Of a stretch of 38,133 nucleotides of DNA, positions 30,103 through 38,133 are shown piece after piece; position 1 is the stretch's first letter, and the number at the start of each line of letters is the position of its first letter. This DNA comes from Euzebyales bacterium (GTDB taxonomy: Bacteria; Actinomycetota; Nitriliruptoria; Euzebyales; JAHELV01). Made by a program: the position numbers and the translations under genes. The notes below the pieces were generated by a model. It was not told the origin of the DNA. It ran no database searches and worked only from the letters and a program-made list of their open reading frames with translations. The stretch is from assembly GCA_036374135.1 (NCBI GenBank), contig DASUUK010000063.1:1-38133 (forward strand), given 5' to 3'.

Positions 30103-31647
30103 ATGGGAGCAGGAGTGCGGGACCGGACGACATACGGCGGAGCCACCGTGGTGGGTGCCGCCATCATCGCCCTGCTGCTACTCGTCGGGGTGTTGCCGGC
30201 GCGGGCGGCCGAGGAGGCGCAGGTGCCGCCCGTCGACCCGTACGCGTCGTACGAGCCCCAGGGCACCTGTGACCCGACGCCCAAGCCGGGCGTCGTGGCG
30301 TTCGCCAAGCTGCTGCTCGAGGCCTACCCGGTCAGTGGCTGGTCCGGGATCAGCCGTGAGTGCGGCGTGCGGGGGACCAGCGAGCACAAGGAGGGCCGGG
30401 CCTTCGACTGGTCGGTGAGCGTTGCCAACCCCCAGCAGCGTGCGGCCGCCGAGGACGCGTTGGCCAAGCTGCTGGCCACCGACGACGAGGGCAACCGCCA
30501 CGCGCTGTTCCGCCGCTTCGGGCTCATGTACATGATCTGGGACCGCCAGATCTTCAGCGCCAGCCAGGCCGACGCCGGATGGCGGCCCTACGCGTGCAAC
30601 TCCGCAGCGTCCTACGACTCGTGCCACGTCAACCACGTCCACTTCTCGTTCTCGACCGCGGGCGCGCAGATGCTCACGTCATGGTGGCGCATGCGGCCGG
30701 ATCCGCAGGACGCACCCGCGATCGAACGTGTGATGGCCCCGACCCGTGCGACCATGGCCATCAAGTTCAGCCGATCGGCGTTCCCGACGCGTGGATCGGC
30801 CGACAGCGTGTTCCTCGCCGCCACAGACGCGCCTGAGGACGCGATGCTCGCCTCGGTCATGGCGGGCGCCGCGCACGGCTCGGTGCTGCTGACCCGCGGC
30901 GGATCCCAGCTCGAGCGGCGTGTCAACGGCGAGTTGTCGCGCGTGCTCAGCGCGGGCGGTTCGATCACTCTGGTCGGCGATCAGGCGTCGCTGCCGGACG
31001 AGCTCGTGCGCGAGCGCGCCGGCAGCCACGAGATCCGCCGCGTCGCCGGACGCGACGCGTTGACCACCGCACGCGTCGCCGGGCTCGAGATGGAGCGCGC
31101 CGGCCGTTCACGCACGGCCGTCCTCGCGGGCCTGGACGCGCTGGACGAGGCGCTGCCCATGGTGGCGGTCGCCGCCGCCAACGACTGGCCGTTGATCTTC
31201 ACGGCGACCGACGAGCTCAGTGCCGAGGCGCGCGGGTTCCTCCGGGAGACGGACATCGCGCGGGTTCACATCGCCGGCTCGACCGAGGCTGTGTCCGATG
31301 CGGTGCAGCAGCAGGTCGCACAGCTGTCCGGCGTCGCCGTGGAGCGCCATGCGGGCGGGACCCCGAGCCGGGTGTCCGTGGCCGTGGCCGAGCACTTCTT
31401 CGCCATCCCGTCGGCGTACGCGCTGGTGAACCGCGACGAGATCGCGACCGCCTCGGTCGCCGCAGCGTACGCCGGCGAGCGGCGGCACGCGCCGGTGCTG
31501 CTGACCAACGGGCGCGGCGTGGACGGCGAGGTCGTCGACTACATGATCTCGTCGGCATCGCCCGACACCGGAGGGATCCTGGTCGGCGACACGCAGACGG
31601 TCGGCCGGGAGATCGAGCGCCAGCTGCGGCGCGTGCTGGGGAACTAG
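30103..31647 (+). CDS. Secreted peptidase-like protein with cell-wall-binding repeat 2 domains
   Basis: A 514-residue exported protein. A signal peptide (IIALLLLVGVLPARA) is cleaved after ARA. Residues about 50-190 match the ARB_07466-type domain common in actinobacteria: GISRECGVRGTSEHKEGRAF followed by DWSVS, then WDRQIFS, GWRPY and CHVNHVHFSFS, whose His/Asp residues recall LAS-type metallopeptidases (D-alanyl-D-alanine carboxypeptidase fold). Residues about 235-510 look like cell-wall-binding repeat 2 (CWB2) modules, with repeats of the type GSVLLTRGGSQL, GSITLVGD and PLIFTATDELSAEA. It probably trims peptidoglycan or anchors to the wall. ATG 30103 is used; GTG 30115 has a better ribosome-binding site (GGGAGCAGGA). 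Confidence 0.82.
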   Translation: MGAGVRDRTTYGGATVVGAAIIALLLLVGVLPARAAEEAQVPPVDPYASYEPQGTCDPTPKPGVVAFAKLLLEAYPVSGWSGISRECGVRGTSEHKEGRAFDWSVSVANPQQRAAAEDALAKLLATDDEGNRHALFRRFGLMYMIWDRQIFSASQADAGWRPYACNSAASYDSCHVNHVHFSFSTAGAQMLTSWWRMRPDPQDAPAIERVMAPTRATMAIKFSRSAFPTRGSADSVFLAATDAPEDAMLASVMAGAAHGSVLLTRGGSQLERRVNGELSRVLSAGGSITLVGDQASLPDELVRERAGSHEIRRVAGRDALTTARVAGLEMERAGRSRTAVLAGLDALDEALPMVAVAAANDWPLIFTATDELSAEARGFLRETDIARVHIAGSTEAVSDAVQQQVAQLSGVAVERHAGGTPSRVSVAVAEHFFAIPSAYALVNRDEIATASVAAAYAGERRHAPVLLTNGRGVDGEVVDYMISSASPDTGGILVGDTQTVGREIERQLRRVLGN

Positions 31648-31677
31648 GCGCGCGCCGCGCGGGTCGACCTGCCGGCG

Positions 31678-33357
31678 TCAGCCGGTGACCGCGCCGACCT
31701 CGGCGCCGGACACCACCCGCGCGTACTTGGCGAGCACGCCGGTCGTGTAGCGGGGCTCCGGGTGCGTGAGCGTCCGCCGACGCTGCTCGAGCTCGTCGTC
31801 GGCGACCTCGAGGTCGAGGCGGCGCGCGGGCACGTCGAGCACGATCCGGTCGCCGTGCCCGACCAACGCGATGGGCCCACCGTCAACCGCCTCGGGCGCG
31901 ACGTGTCCCACGCACAGCCCGTGGGTTGCACCCGAGAAGCGTCCGTCGGTGATCAGAGCGACGTCGTTGCCGTGGCCCGCGCCCTTGACCGCAGCCGTGA
32001 CCGCGAGCATCTCGCGCATCCCGGGCCCGCCCTTGGGGCCCTCGTAGCGCACGATCAGCACGTCGCCGGACTCCAACCTGCCGTCCAGGACGTAGTCCAT
32101 CGCGGCCTGCTCGCCGTCGAACACGCGCGCCGTACCGGTGAACGTCTCGTCGTCGAGGCCGGCGATCTTGACGATGGCGCCGTCGGGAGCCAGCGACCCG
32201 CGCAGCACGGCGAGGCCGCCGTCCGCGTGGATCGGGTCGTCCAGGTCGCGGATCACGTTGCCGTCCGGCGCCGGCACGTCGGCCAGCGCGTCGAGGTTCT
32301 CGGCGAGGGTCCCGCCGGTGACGGTCAGGCAGTCGCCGTGCAGCAGATCGGCGTCGAGCAGCGCGCGCAGCACGGCCGGCACGCCGCCGGCGCGGTCGAT
32401 CTCGCTCATCGCGAACCGACCGTGCGGGCGCGAGTCCACGATGTGCGGCACGCGCCGACCGATGCGGTCGAAGTCCTCGAGCCCGAGCTCGACCCGCGCC
32501 TCGTGGGCGATCGCGAGCAGGTGCAGTACGGCGTTCGTCGATCCGCCGACGGCCATCACGACGGCGATCGCGTTCTCGAGTGACTCGCGTGTGATGATCT
32601 GCCGCGGTCGGACACCGGCCTCGAGCAGCGACATCACGGCGCGGCCCGAGCGCACGGCGAGGTGCTCACGGCGGGCGTCGACCGCGGGCGGTGACGCGGA
32701 TCCCGGCAGGCTCATGCCCAGCGCCTCGACCGCCGCCGCCATGGTGTTGGCGGTGTACATCCCCGCACACGAGCCCTCGGTGGGGCATGCAGCGGATTCG
32801 ATGCCGTGCAACTCGTCGTCGTCGATCGATCCGGCGGCGTGCGCCCCCACCGCCTCGAACACGTCCTTGATGTCGACGCTGCGGCCCTTGTAGCTGCCGA
32901 GCAGGATCGTGCCGCCGTAGAGGAAGACCGACGGCACGTCCAGCCTGGCCGCGGCCATCACCATGCCGGGCAGGGATTTGTCGCAGCCGGCGAAGGTGAC
33001 CATGCCGTCGAAGCGCTCGGCGTGCATGACCGTCTCGACCGAGTCGGCGATGACCTCCCGCGACACAAGCGACGCGCGCATGCCCTCGTGGCCCATCGCG
33101 ATGCCGTCGGAGATCGCGATCGTGTTGAACTCGAGCGGGAAACCGCCCGCCTCGCGGATGCCCTGCTTGGCCTGCCCCGCCAACCGGCGCAACGGCAGGT
33201 TGCACGGTGTGACCTCGTTCCATGACGTCGCGACGCCGACCTGGAACTTGCCGAAGTCGTCCTCGGTCATGCCGACGGCACGCAGCATGGCGCGCGCAGG
33301 CGCCCGTCGTGGTCCTTCGCTGACGTCGGCCGACCGGCGCGTGCCTGTGGACTCCAT
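31678..33357 (-). CDS. ilvD: Dihydroxy-acid dehydratase
   Basis: A 559-residue enzyme of branched-chain amino-acid (and pantothenate) synthesis that dehydrates 2,3-dihydroxyisovalerate and its homologue. The iron-sulfur cysteines are present: Cys52 in PCNLPL, Cys125 in GCDKSLPGM, and Cys191/Cys197 in [16 protein letters not shown]. The C-terminal signature [19 protein letters not shown] is intact. The length is normal. ATG 33357 has GAGGAG upstream. It is divergent from the USP-like gene and convergent with the cell-wall protein gene. Confidence 0.96.
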   Translation of the reverse strand: MESTGTRRSADVSEGPRRAPARAMLRAVGMTEDDFGKFQVGVATSWNEVTPCNLPLRRLAGQAKQGIREAGGFPLEFNTIAISDGIAMGHEGMRASLVSREVIADSVETVMHAERFDGMVTFAGCDKSLPGMVMAAARLDVPSVFLYGGTILLGSYKGRSVDIKDVFEAVGAHAAGSIDDDELHGIESAACPTEGSCAGMYTANTMAAAVEALGMSLPGSASPPAVDARREHLAVRSGRAVMSLLEAGVRPRQIITRESLENAIAVVMAVGGSTNAVLHLLAIAHEARVELGLEDFDRIGRRVPHIVDSRPHGRFAMSEIDRAGGVPAVLRALLDADLLHGDCLTVTGGTLAENLDALADVPAPDGNVIRDLDDPIHADGGLAVLRGSLAPDGAIVKIAGLDDETFTGTARVFDGEQAAMDYVLDGRLESGDVLIVRYEGPKGGPGMREMLAVTAAVKGAGHGNDVALITDGRFSGATHGLCVGHVAPEAVDGGPIALVGHGDRIVLDVPARRLDLEVADDELEQRRRTLTHPEPRYTTGVLAKYARVVSGAEVGAVTG

Positions 33358-33387
33358 CGGTGCTCCTCGATCCGAACGGGCGGACGC

Positions 33388-33400
33388 TAGGCTTCGACCC
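33388..33400 (+). promoter_or_regulatory. -10 box of the USP-like gene
   Basis: TAGGCT (33388-33393) lies 7 nt before an in-frame GTG at 33401. Either the message is leaderless from that GTG, or it has a 57-nt leader to the ATG at 33458, where AAAGG could act as a weak ribosome-binding site. Confidence 0.5.
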
Positions 33401-33457
33401 GTGGGACGACATCGCCCCACACGATGGATCCCCGTCTCTCTCCCGCAAAGGCTGCAG

Positions 33458-33961
33458 ATGTCTGACGACCCAACCGCCTGGTATCTCGTGGCGACCGATG
33501 ACGGCAGCGACATGACCTACACCGTGACCCGCGAGGCCGGTGTCGAGCGTGCAGCCAAGGCGGACGCTGGTGTCATCTTGTACGACCGCACCAGCGAGAG
33601 CAAGCTCACGAACCCCTACCCGTCGGGACCGTGGTCCGACGAGGGCGATGCGGTCAGCCCTGACTCCGAGCTCGAGCCGGAGACGCTGCGCGAGATGGGG
33701 CGCGCCTACCTCGCCGACCAGGTCGTCGAGATCCGGGACCGTGGCATGCCAGCGCGCGCCCACCTCGCGGTCAACACCGGCGCGCAGGCGCTGACAGACG
33801 CCGTGCGCCGCTACCGGCCGACGACCATCGTCTTCCCCAGGAAGGCCACCGACGAGGGCGGCATGCTCGCGAAGCTGACCGACGGATCCATCGCCGAGGC
33901 GCTGTCTGACACCAGCGCCGAGGTCGTCCTGATCGACGAGGACGGCAACCAGGTCAGCTGA
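33458..33961 (+). CDS. Universal stress protein-like (UspA-fold) protein
   Basis: A 167-residue protein with the UspA-like alternation [13 protein letters not shown] ... [14 protein letters not shown] ... [20 protein letters not shown] ... [14 protein letters not shown]. It lacks a strict G-2xG-9xG(S/T) ATP loop, so it may not bind ATP. The N-terminal start is uncertain: ATG 33458 begins at the conserved domain, while GTG 33401 would add 19 residues and is favoured if the transcript is leaderless. It is divergent from ilvD. Confidence 0.7.
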   Translation: MSDDPTAWYLVATDDGSDMTYTVTREAGVERAAKADAGVILYDRTSESKLTNPYPSGPWSDEGDAVSPDSELEPETLREMGRAYLADQVVEIRDRGMPARAHLAVNTGAQALTDAVRRYRPTTIVFPRKATDEGGMLAKLTDGSIAEALSDTSAEVVLIDEDGNQVS

Positions 33962-33978
33962 GCGACGAACACCGCACC

Positions 33979-34000
33979 AGCGGCGGCTGGGGCGGCCGCT
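33979..34000. terminator. Candidate bidirectional hairpin
   Basis: AGCGGC (33979-33984) and GCCGCT (33995-34000) pair around a 10-nt loop between the convergent USP-like and LLM-oxidoreductase genes. It has no T-run and only a modest stem. Confidence 0.35.
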
Positions 34001-34012
34001 ACGATCAGAGCG

Positions 34013-35038
34013 CTAGTCCACGGCGTCGCGCAGCGCCTGCAGGACCTCGGGTTGGTCGGTGCCGAGGATGAGCGTGTCGACGTGCGACGCCTTCCAGGCG
34101 TCAAGGCGGTCGATGATGCGGTCGACCGGACCGACGAGGCAGACGTCGTCGATCAACCCGTCGGGTACGGCGGCGACGGCCTCGTCGCGGTGTCCGTCCA
34201 GGTAGGCGTCCTGGATCGCGTTCGCCTCCTGCTCGTAGCCGTAGCGGACCGCGAGGTCCTTGTAGAAGTTGCGGTCACGCGACCCCATGCCGCCCACATA
34301 GAGCGCCAGTTGGGGGCGCAGGCGGTCGCGGCACGCGGCCACGTCGTCGCCGGCGGCCACCGACACGGTGACGGCGATGTCGCAGTCACCCGACTGACGG
34401 TCACCCGCCGCGTAGCCTTCGCGCAGGTGCTCGTCGAACGCGTCCCCGTACTCGGGCGCGTAGAAGATCGGCATCCATCCGTCGGCGATCTCGGCGGTCA
34501 GCGCCACGTTGCGCGGACCGATCGCGGCGAGGTAGATGGGGATGCGGCCACGCACCGGATGCATGATCGACTTCAACGGCTTGCCGAGCCCGGTCGCGTC
34601 GTCGCCCGTGTAGGGGATCTGGTAGATGTCGCCGTCGAAGGTCAACGGTTCCTCACGCGCAACCGCTCGGCGGACGATCTCGACGTACTCACGTGTCCGC
34701 GTGAGCGGACTGCCGTACGGAACGCCGTGCCAGCCCTCGACGACCTGCGGACCTGACACGCCCAGACCGAGGATGAGCCGTCCACCCGACAGCGCGTCGA
34801 GCGTCATCGCCGTCATCGCGGTGTTGGCGGGTGTGCGGGCCGGCATCTGCAGGATCGCCGACCCCAGCACGATCCGGTCGGTCTGGCCCGCCAGGTACGC
34901 CAGCACCGTCACCGCGTCGGAACCGTAGGCTTCGGCCGCCCACACCGAGTCGATGCCGATGCGGTCCGCATGACGCACCAGGGGCAGGATCTCGCCCATC
35001 CTTGCGCCCGAGTACCCGAGGTTGATTCCCAGCTTCAA
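34013..35038 (-). CDS. LLM class F420-dependent oxidoreductase
   Basis: A 341-residue luciferase-like TIM-barrel enzyme. The sequence LKLGINLGYSGARMGEILPL, ADRIGIDSVWAAEAYGSDAV, LGSAILQMPARTPANTAMTA and ALSGGRLILGLGVSGPQVVE are strongly characteristic of the F420-dependent LLM family. The catalytic role and substrate are not evident. The start TTG 35038 has GGAG seven nt upstream and begins right at the conserved domain. An ATG at 35074 is an alternative that adds MSPREPPGRSRP. It is convergent with the USP-like gene and 73 nt from the carbonic anhydrase on the same strand. Confidence 0.87.
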   Translation of the reverse strand: MKLGINLGYSGARMGEILPLVRHADRIGIDSVWAAEAYGSDAVTVLAYLAGQTDRIVLGSAILQMPARTPANTAMTAMTLDALSGGRLILGLGVSGPQVVEGWHGVPYGSPLTRTREYVEIVRRAVAREEPLTFDGDIYQIPYTGDDATGLGKPLKSIMHPVRGRIPIYLAAIGPRNVALTAEIADGWMPIFYAPEYGDAFDEHLREGYAAGDRQSGDCDIAVTVSVAAGDDVAACRDRLRPQLALYVGGMGSRDRNFYKDLAVRYGYEQEANAIQDAYLDGHRDEAVAAVPDGLIDDVCLVGPVDRIIDRLDAWKASHVDTLILGTDQPEVLQALRDAVD

Positions 35039-35111
35039 CGGTCGGCTCCGTCCCGGCGGTTCGCGAGGTGACATCGTAGACAGCGCGTCCGGTCGCCGGG
35101 CCGCGGCGGCC

Positions 35112-35624
35112 TCAGGCGCCGTCGACCTCGCGCAGGGCGCCCGTGCGCACGTCGTACACGTATCCGGTCACCGTGACCTCGGCGCCCGCCAGCGAGGCGC
35201 GCAGTGTGGCGACATCGTCCCGCACGCTGTCGTCGACGTCGTCGAACGCGCCGATCCACAGGTTTCCCACGTCGACGCCGCGCGCCGCCAGGTCCGCCCG
35301 CATCTGTTCGTCCGTCGTCGCTCCCAGACCGCAGTCGGTGTGGTGGATGACCGCCACCTCGCGCGTGCCCTGCAAAGCGGACGACACGACCAGCGACCGC
35401 ACTGCGTCATCGGACACGCGCCCGCCGGCGTTGCGCATAATGTGCGCGTCGCCGAGCTCGAGGCCGAGCAGTCGCAGGGGATCGACGCGCGCGTCCATGC
35501 ACGTGAGCACGAACAACCCACGCGCGGGCAGCTTTGGTGTGTGGCCGGCGTCGAACGTCTCGCTGTACGAACGGTTCCCGTCGACGAGCGATGTCGTGGC
35601 TTCGGTGTCGTTTGGCTCCGTCAT
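35112..35624 (-). CDS. Beta-class carbonic anhydrase
   Basis: A 170-residue zinc enzyme interconverting CO2 and bicarbonate. Zinc ligands and the catalytic dyad are clear: Cys42, Asp44 and Arg46 in TCMDARVDP, and His95 and Cys98 in IHHTDCG. This is the small clade of beta-carbonic anhydrases (about 165-170 residues), common in actinobacteria. TAAGCT lies 8 nt before ATG 35624 on this strand, again a leaderless-type arrangement. Confidence 0.93.
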   Translation of the reverse strand: MTEPNDTEATTSLVDGNRSYSETFDAGHTPKLPARGLFVLTCMDARVDPLRLLGLELGDAHIMRNAGGRVSDDAVRSLVVSSALQGTREVAVIHHTDCGLGATTDEQMRADLAARGVDVGNLWIGAFDDVDDSVRDDVATLRASLAGAEVTVTGYVYDVRTGALREVDGA

Positions 35625-35993
35625 GGAGCGGCAGCTTACCGGCCCGGCGGCCTGCGCACGTCTCTGCGCGCCATGACGGCGAGCATTCACCGCACCACGA
35701 GGCGCCGAGCCGGCGACTTCCGCCTCGACGACGCCAAGGTCGTCGTGCTCACCGCCGTGTCAGAGGTGCGCGGGGGGCGGAGGTGGGCGGGCCGTATCGG
35801 TGGGTGGGGCGGCGTAGGCTCGGTTGGGTGAGACCCTGGTGGACGAGCCTGCTGACGTCGGATCGCAGGCGCGGTCGAGGCGACGCGCATCGTCGCACGT
35901 GCCGCTGCGGCGCCTGATCGCGGGCGAGCTCGCCTGGGCGCTGCGACAGGTGCTGCACCCGTCAAGCTCGGGGTCGCCCTCGTCGTCACGGCC
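35625..35993. other. Intergenic/unclear 5' region of antiporter gene, with G-rich segment
   Basis: This 369-bp stretch contains no gene I can assign safely. A G-rich run at 35772-35809 has five tracts of three or more G (72-77, 85-87, 89-91, 802-804, 806-809) and could form a G-quadruplex on the plus strand. TAGGCT (35816-35821) lies 6 nt before GTG 35828, again a leaderless-type arrangement, but that frame stops at 35917. The neighbouring frame (TTG 35824) contains a plausible helix (LRRLIAGELAWALRQVLHP) that would join the antiporter frame if one base were missing near 35960. The true start of the antiporter may therefore be in this region. Confidence 0.45.
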
Positions 35994-37774
35994 GTGTTGG
36001 TCGCGGCACTGGGCCCGCTCACGCCGGGGCTGGTGCTGACGCGGGGCTGGCGGCTGACCGTCGCCGTGCTCCTGGGGCTGACGTCCGCCACGCTGGCGCA
36101 CGCGCTGCTCGGACGCGGCGCCGGTCGCGCCGACCCGCTCGCCGAGCGCCGGCTGGCGGTCCGACGGGTGCTCGGTGCGGTGGCGCTGCTGTTGGCCGGC
36201 ACCGTCGTCCTCGCCTACGTGCTGGCGTCGGTCACGGGATCGACCGACCCGGCGGCGTGCGAGGCGCTCGACGCGGGCCTGTCGATCGACGGGCCGCTGC
36301 TGGTCGGAGCCGGGCTGCTGACCGGTGGGGTGCTCGCGGCCGCGCTCGGGGCGCGCCTGCAGGTACCCGGCGCGCTGCTGTTCCTGGCCCTGGGCATGCT
36401 GATCGGCGACGACGGGCTCGACTGGGTCAGCCCCAGCGATCCCGTTGTCGTGCAGAGCCTCGGCGTGCTCGCGCTGGTCGTCATCCTGTTCGAGGGCGGG
36501 TTGACCACCGATCTCCCCCAGCTGCGCCGCGGCGCCGCACCGGGGCTCGCACTGGCGACCGTCGGCGTCGCGCTCACCGCGGGCGTCACCGCCTTGGGCG
36601 CCGTCTGGTTGCTGGGCCTGCCCAGTCGCGTCGCCTGGCTCGTCGGGGCGATCGTCGCCTCGACCGACGCCGCGGCCGTGTTCGAGCTGCTCCGTCGGGC
36701 GCCCTGCCCGAGCGGCTGTCCGCGGTGCTCAAGGTCGAGTCGGGTGCGAACGATCCCGTTGCCGTGCTGCTCACCGTCGGCCTGTTGTCGGCCTGGGGCC
36801 TTCCCGCCAGCACGACCGCGTGGCTCGCCTTCGGTGCGCTGCAGCTGATCGGCGGCGCTGCGCTGGGCTGGGCCGGCGGCTGGCTCGCCGCCGTGACCCT
36901 GCGCCGGGTGGAGCTGGGCGCGGCCGGCCTGTACCCGGTGCTGGCGCTGGCGACCGCCGGGGTGACCTACGGGCTGGCCGTGGCGGTCGGCGCCTCGGGC
37001 TTCCTGGCGGTGTACGTCGCCGGGATCGTCCTGGCCGCCGACGTGCCGCGGCGGCGGTCGGCGCTGCGCACGTTCCACACGGCCCTGGCCAACGGCGCGG
37101 AGGTCGGCCTGTTCCTGCTGCTCGGCCTGCTGGTGTTCCCGTCGCAGCTGCCGGCCGTCGCGCTGACGGCACTCGGGGTGGCGGCGCTGCTGATCCTCGT
37201 GGCGCGCCCATTGGCCTGCGCAGTCACGCTGGCGCCAATGGGCTTCTCGGCCCGCGGCATCGCGGTCGTGGCGTGGCTGGGCATGCGCGGCGCGGTGCCG
37301 ATCGTGCTCGCCACCTTCGCCGCGTCGGCTGGCATCGCCGAAGCGGGGCTCATCTTCGACGTCGTCTTCTTCGTCGTGCTGACGTCGGCACTGGTGCAGG
37401 GCCTGTCGGCCGTCCCGGTGATCAGGGCCCTCGGCATCGCCGCCGAGCGGACCCCGGCCGACGTCATCGCCGACGCGCTGCCGCTGGAGGGCACCGGCCT
37501 CGACGTGGTCGAGGTGCTCGTGCCCGAAGGCTCGCCCCTGCACGGGCGGGGGCTCCGCGAGGTGCCGGCGCCCGACGGCGCGCTCGTCGCGGCGGTCGTC
37601 CGCGACGTTGACGTGGTCGTCCCGCGCGGGGCCACCCGCCTCCGGGCGGGCGACCTGCTGATCGTCACGACCGTCGACCGCGACCAGGGGATCGACGATG
37701 TCGAGCGCTGGGCACAGGCCCATGCGGAGGCGGACGTCGAGGACGGCCGGCTGCGGTCCCGTCACGGCGAGTGA
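35994..37774 (+). pseudogene. CPA-type K+/H+ (NhaP2-like) antiporter with TrkA-C domain, frameshifted
   Basis: One gene read in two frames. The first frame (GTG 35994) runs through membrane helices to VASTDAAAVFELLRRAP at about 36702. The second then continues LPERLSAVLKVESGANDPVAV to the stop at 37774. The conserved CPA motifs STDAAAVF and ESGANDPVAV flank the break, and one missing C in the CCC at 36702-36704 explains it exactly. The protein would have about 12 membrane helices plus a C-terminal TrkA-C/RCK-like domain (LDVVEVLVPEGSPLHGRGLR, then GDLLIVTT). It would exchange K+ or Na+ for H+. It may be a pseudogene or have a sequencing error. A second frame break near 35960 is possible. Confidence 0.8.
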
Positions 37775-37818
37775 CGCCGCCCAGTACGCCGCTGCCGCGT
37801 GCCGGCATCGGGCGTCCG

Positions 37819-37840
37819 CCGCCCGCCGTCCCCCGGGCGG
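37819..37840. terminator. GC-rich hairpin downstream of the antiporter gene
   Basis: CCGCCCG (37819-37825) pairs with CGGGCGG (37834-37840) around an 8-nt loop, 45 nt after the antiporter stop codon. No T-run follows. The rest of 37775-37960 shows nothing else I can support. Confidence 0.45.
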
Positions 37841-37960
37841 AGCTGACGGCGCATGCAGCGGCGTCGCCGTTGCACCCCACGCGTGTCCGGGCACGGTGGC
37901 GTGCATGCTCAGTGGGTGCGGCGCCCGCGACATCGACGCCTCAGTGAGGAGGAGCACGTG

Positions 37961-38133
37961 ATGACCGTCGAGTGGCTGTTGATCCCCTGGCGCACGGTGG
38001 GAGTGGTGCTGGCCTCGACCGTGGGGGTCTTCGTCGCCGTGCTGGTCGCCACGAGGATCACCGGGCTGCGCAGCTTCTCCAAGATGTCCAGCTTCGACTT
38101 CGCGATGACCGTCGCGGTGGGGTCCGTGATGGC
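37961..38133 (+). CDS. DUF421/YetF family membrane protein (N-terminal part)
   Basis: The window ends inside this gene; 57 residues are visible. MTVEWLLIPWRTVGVVLAST begins a membrane helix, and TRITGLRSFSKMSSFDFAMTVAVGSVMA is the conserved DUF421 block (the R-x-G-x-R/K-x-x-x-x-M-x-x-x-D-F pattern). DUF421 proteins are membrane proteins of unknown function related to YetF. ATG 37961 has AGGAGGAG upstream at good spacing. Confidence 0.9.
   Translation, partial: MTVEWLLIPWRTVGVVLASTVGVFVAVLVATRITGLRSFSKMSSFDFAMTVAVGSVM

Noticed and set aside
36215-37957. Long minus-strand open frame opposite the antiporter
   Set aside because: The composition is Gln/Arg/His-rich without family signatures; the plus-strand antiporter is clearly the coding strand.

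Overview
The window (38,133 bases) comes from a very GC-rich bacterial chromosome. Its gene set and start-site style point to an actinobacterium: ANTAR-domain RNA-binding regulator, DUF3618/holin-X envelope-stress operon, F420-type luciferase-like oxidoreductase, CHAD protein, cell-wall-binding repeats, and many genes with a TANNNT box 6-9 nt before the start codon, as in leaderless transcripts. A deep-branching lineage such as Nitriliruptoria or Euzebya would fit, but that is an inference.

Layout. 1-271 is the 3' end of a group II intron (maturase C-terminus, domains V and VI) abutting an acyl-CoA gene pair (enoyl-CoA hydratase, acyl-CoA synthetase; 274-2588). 2723-7573 holds an orphan solute-binding lipoprotein divergent from a MarR regulator, a phytanoyl-CoA dioxygenase-like enzyme, and a PNPOx-fold protein divergent from a MocR/PdxR-type regulator. 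7586-7774 is a seven-copy 19-bp tandem array inside a perfect 14-bp inverted repeat. 7856-10456 has two lipoproteins and a Gfo/Idh/MocA oxidoreductase. 10657-11814 is a CHAD protein with a Rho-N-like tail. 15007 down to 11934 is a compact minus-strand operon: DUF6932-like nucleotidyltransferase, an unknown protein, a CREST/ceramidase-like membrane hydrolase and an acyltransferase. 19648 down to 15366 is an envelope/stress cluster (YihY, two related helical proteins, a coiled-coil protein, holin-X, DUF3618), followed by a decayed gene. 19881-22651 has a GAF-ANTAR regulator and a membrane Ser/Thr kinase.

The two most interesting loci follow. At 23486-22818 (minus) is a peroxiredoxin-like gene whose codon 35 is an in-frame UGA exactly where the family has its catalytic Cys (GDW-UGA-PYC). 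A GGUC-loop hairpin with a bulged U lies 12 nt downstream, so this looks like a selenoprotein with a bacterial SECIS element. At 25030-25131 is a SAM-I riboswitch aptamer in front of threonine synthase, with a possible ribosome-site sequestering helix between aptamer and start codon.

The right third contains a SpoIIE-type phosphatase, a catalytically degenerate CitE-like protein, CsbD, a flavin alpha-hydroxy-acid oxidase, a secreted peptidase-like cell-wall protein, ilvD, a USP-like protein, an LLM oxidoreductase, a beta-carbonic anhydrase, a frameshifted CPA-type K+/H+ antiporter and the start of a DUF421 membrane protein. Recurrent themes are stress signalling (kinase, phosphatase, ANTAR, CsbD, USP, DUF3618), redox defence and branched-chain/threonine/SAM metabolism. 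Several genes show single-base frame disruptions in G/C runs, so either local decay or consensus errors are possible. I saw no tRNA, rRNA or CRISPR array.
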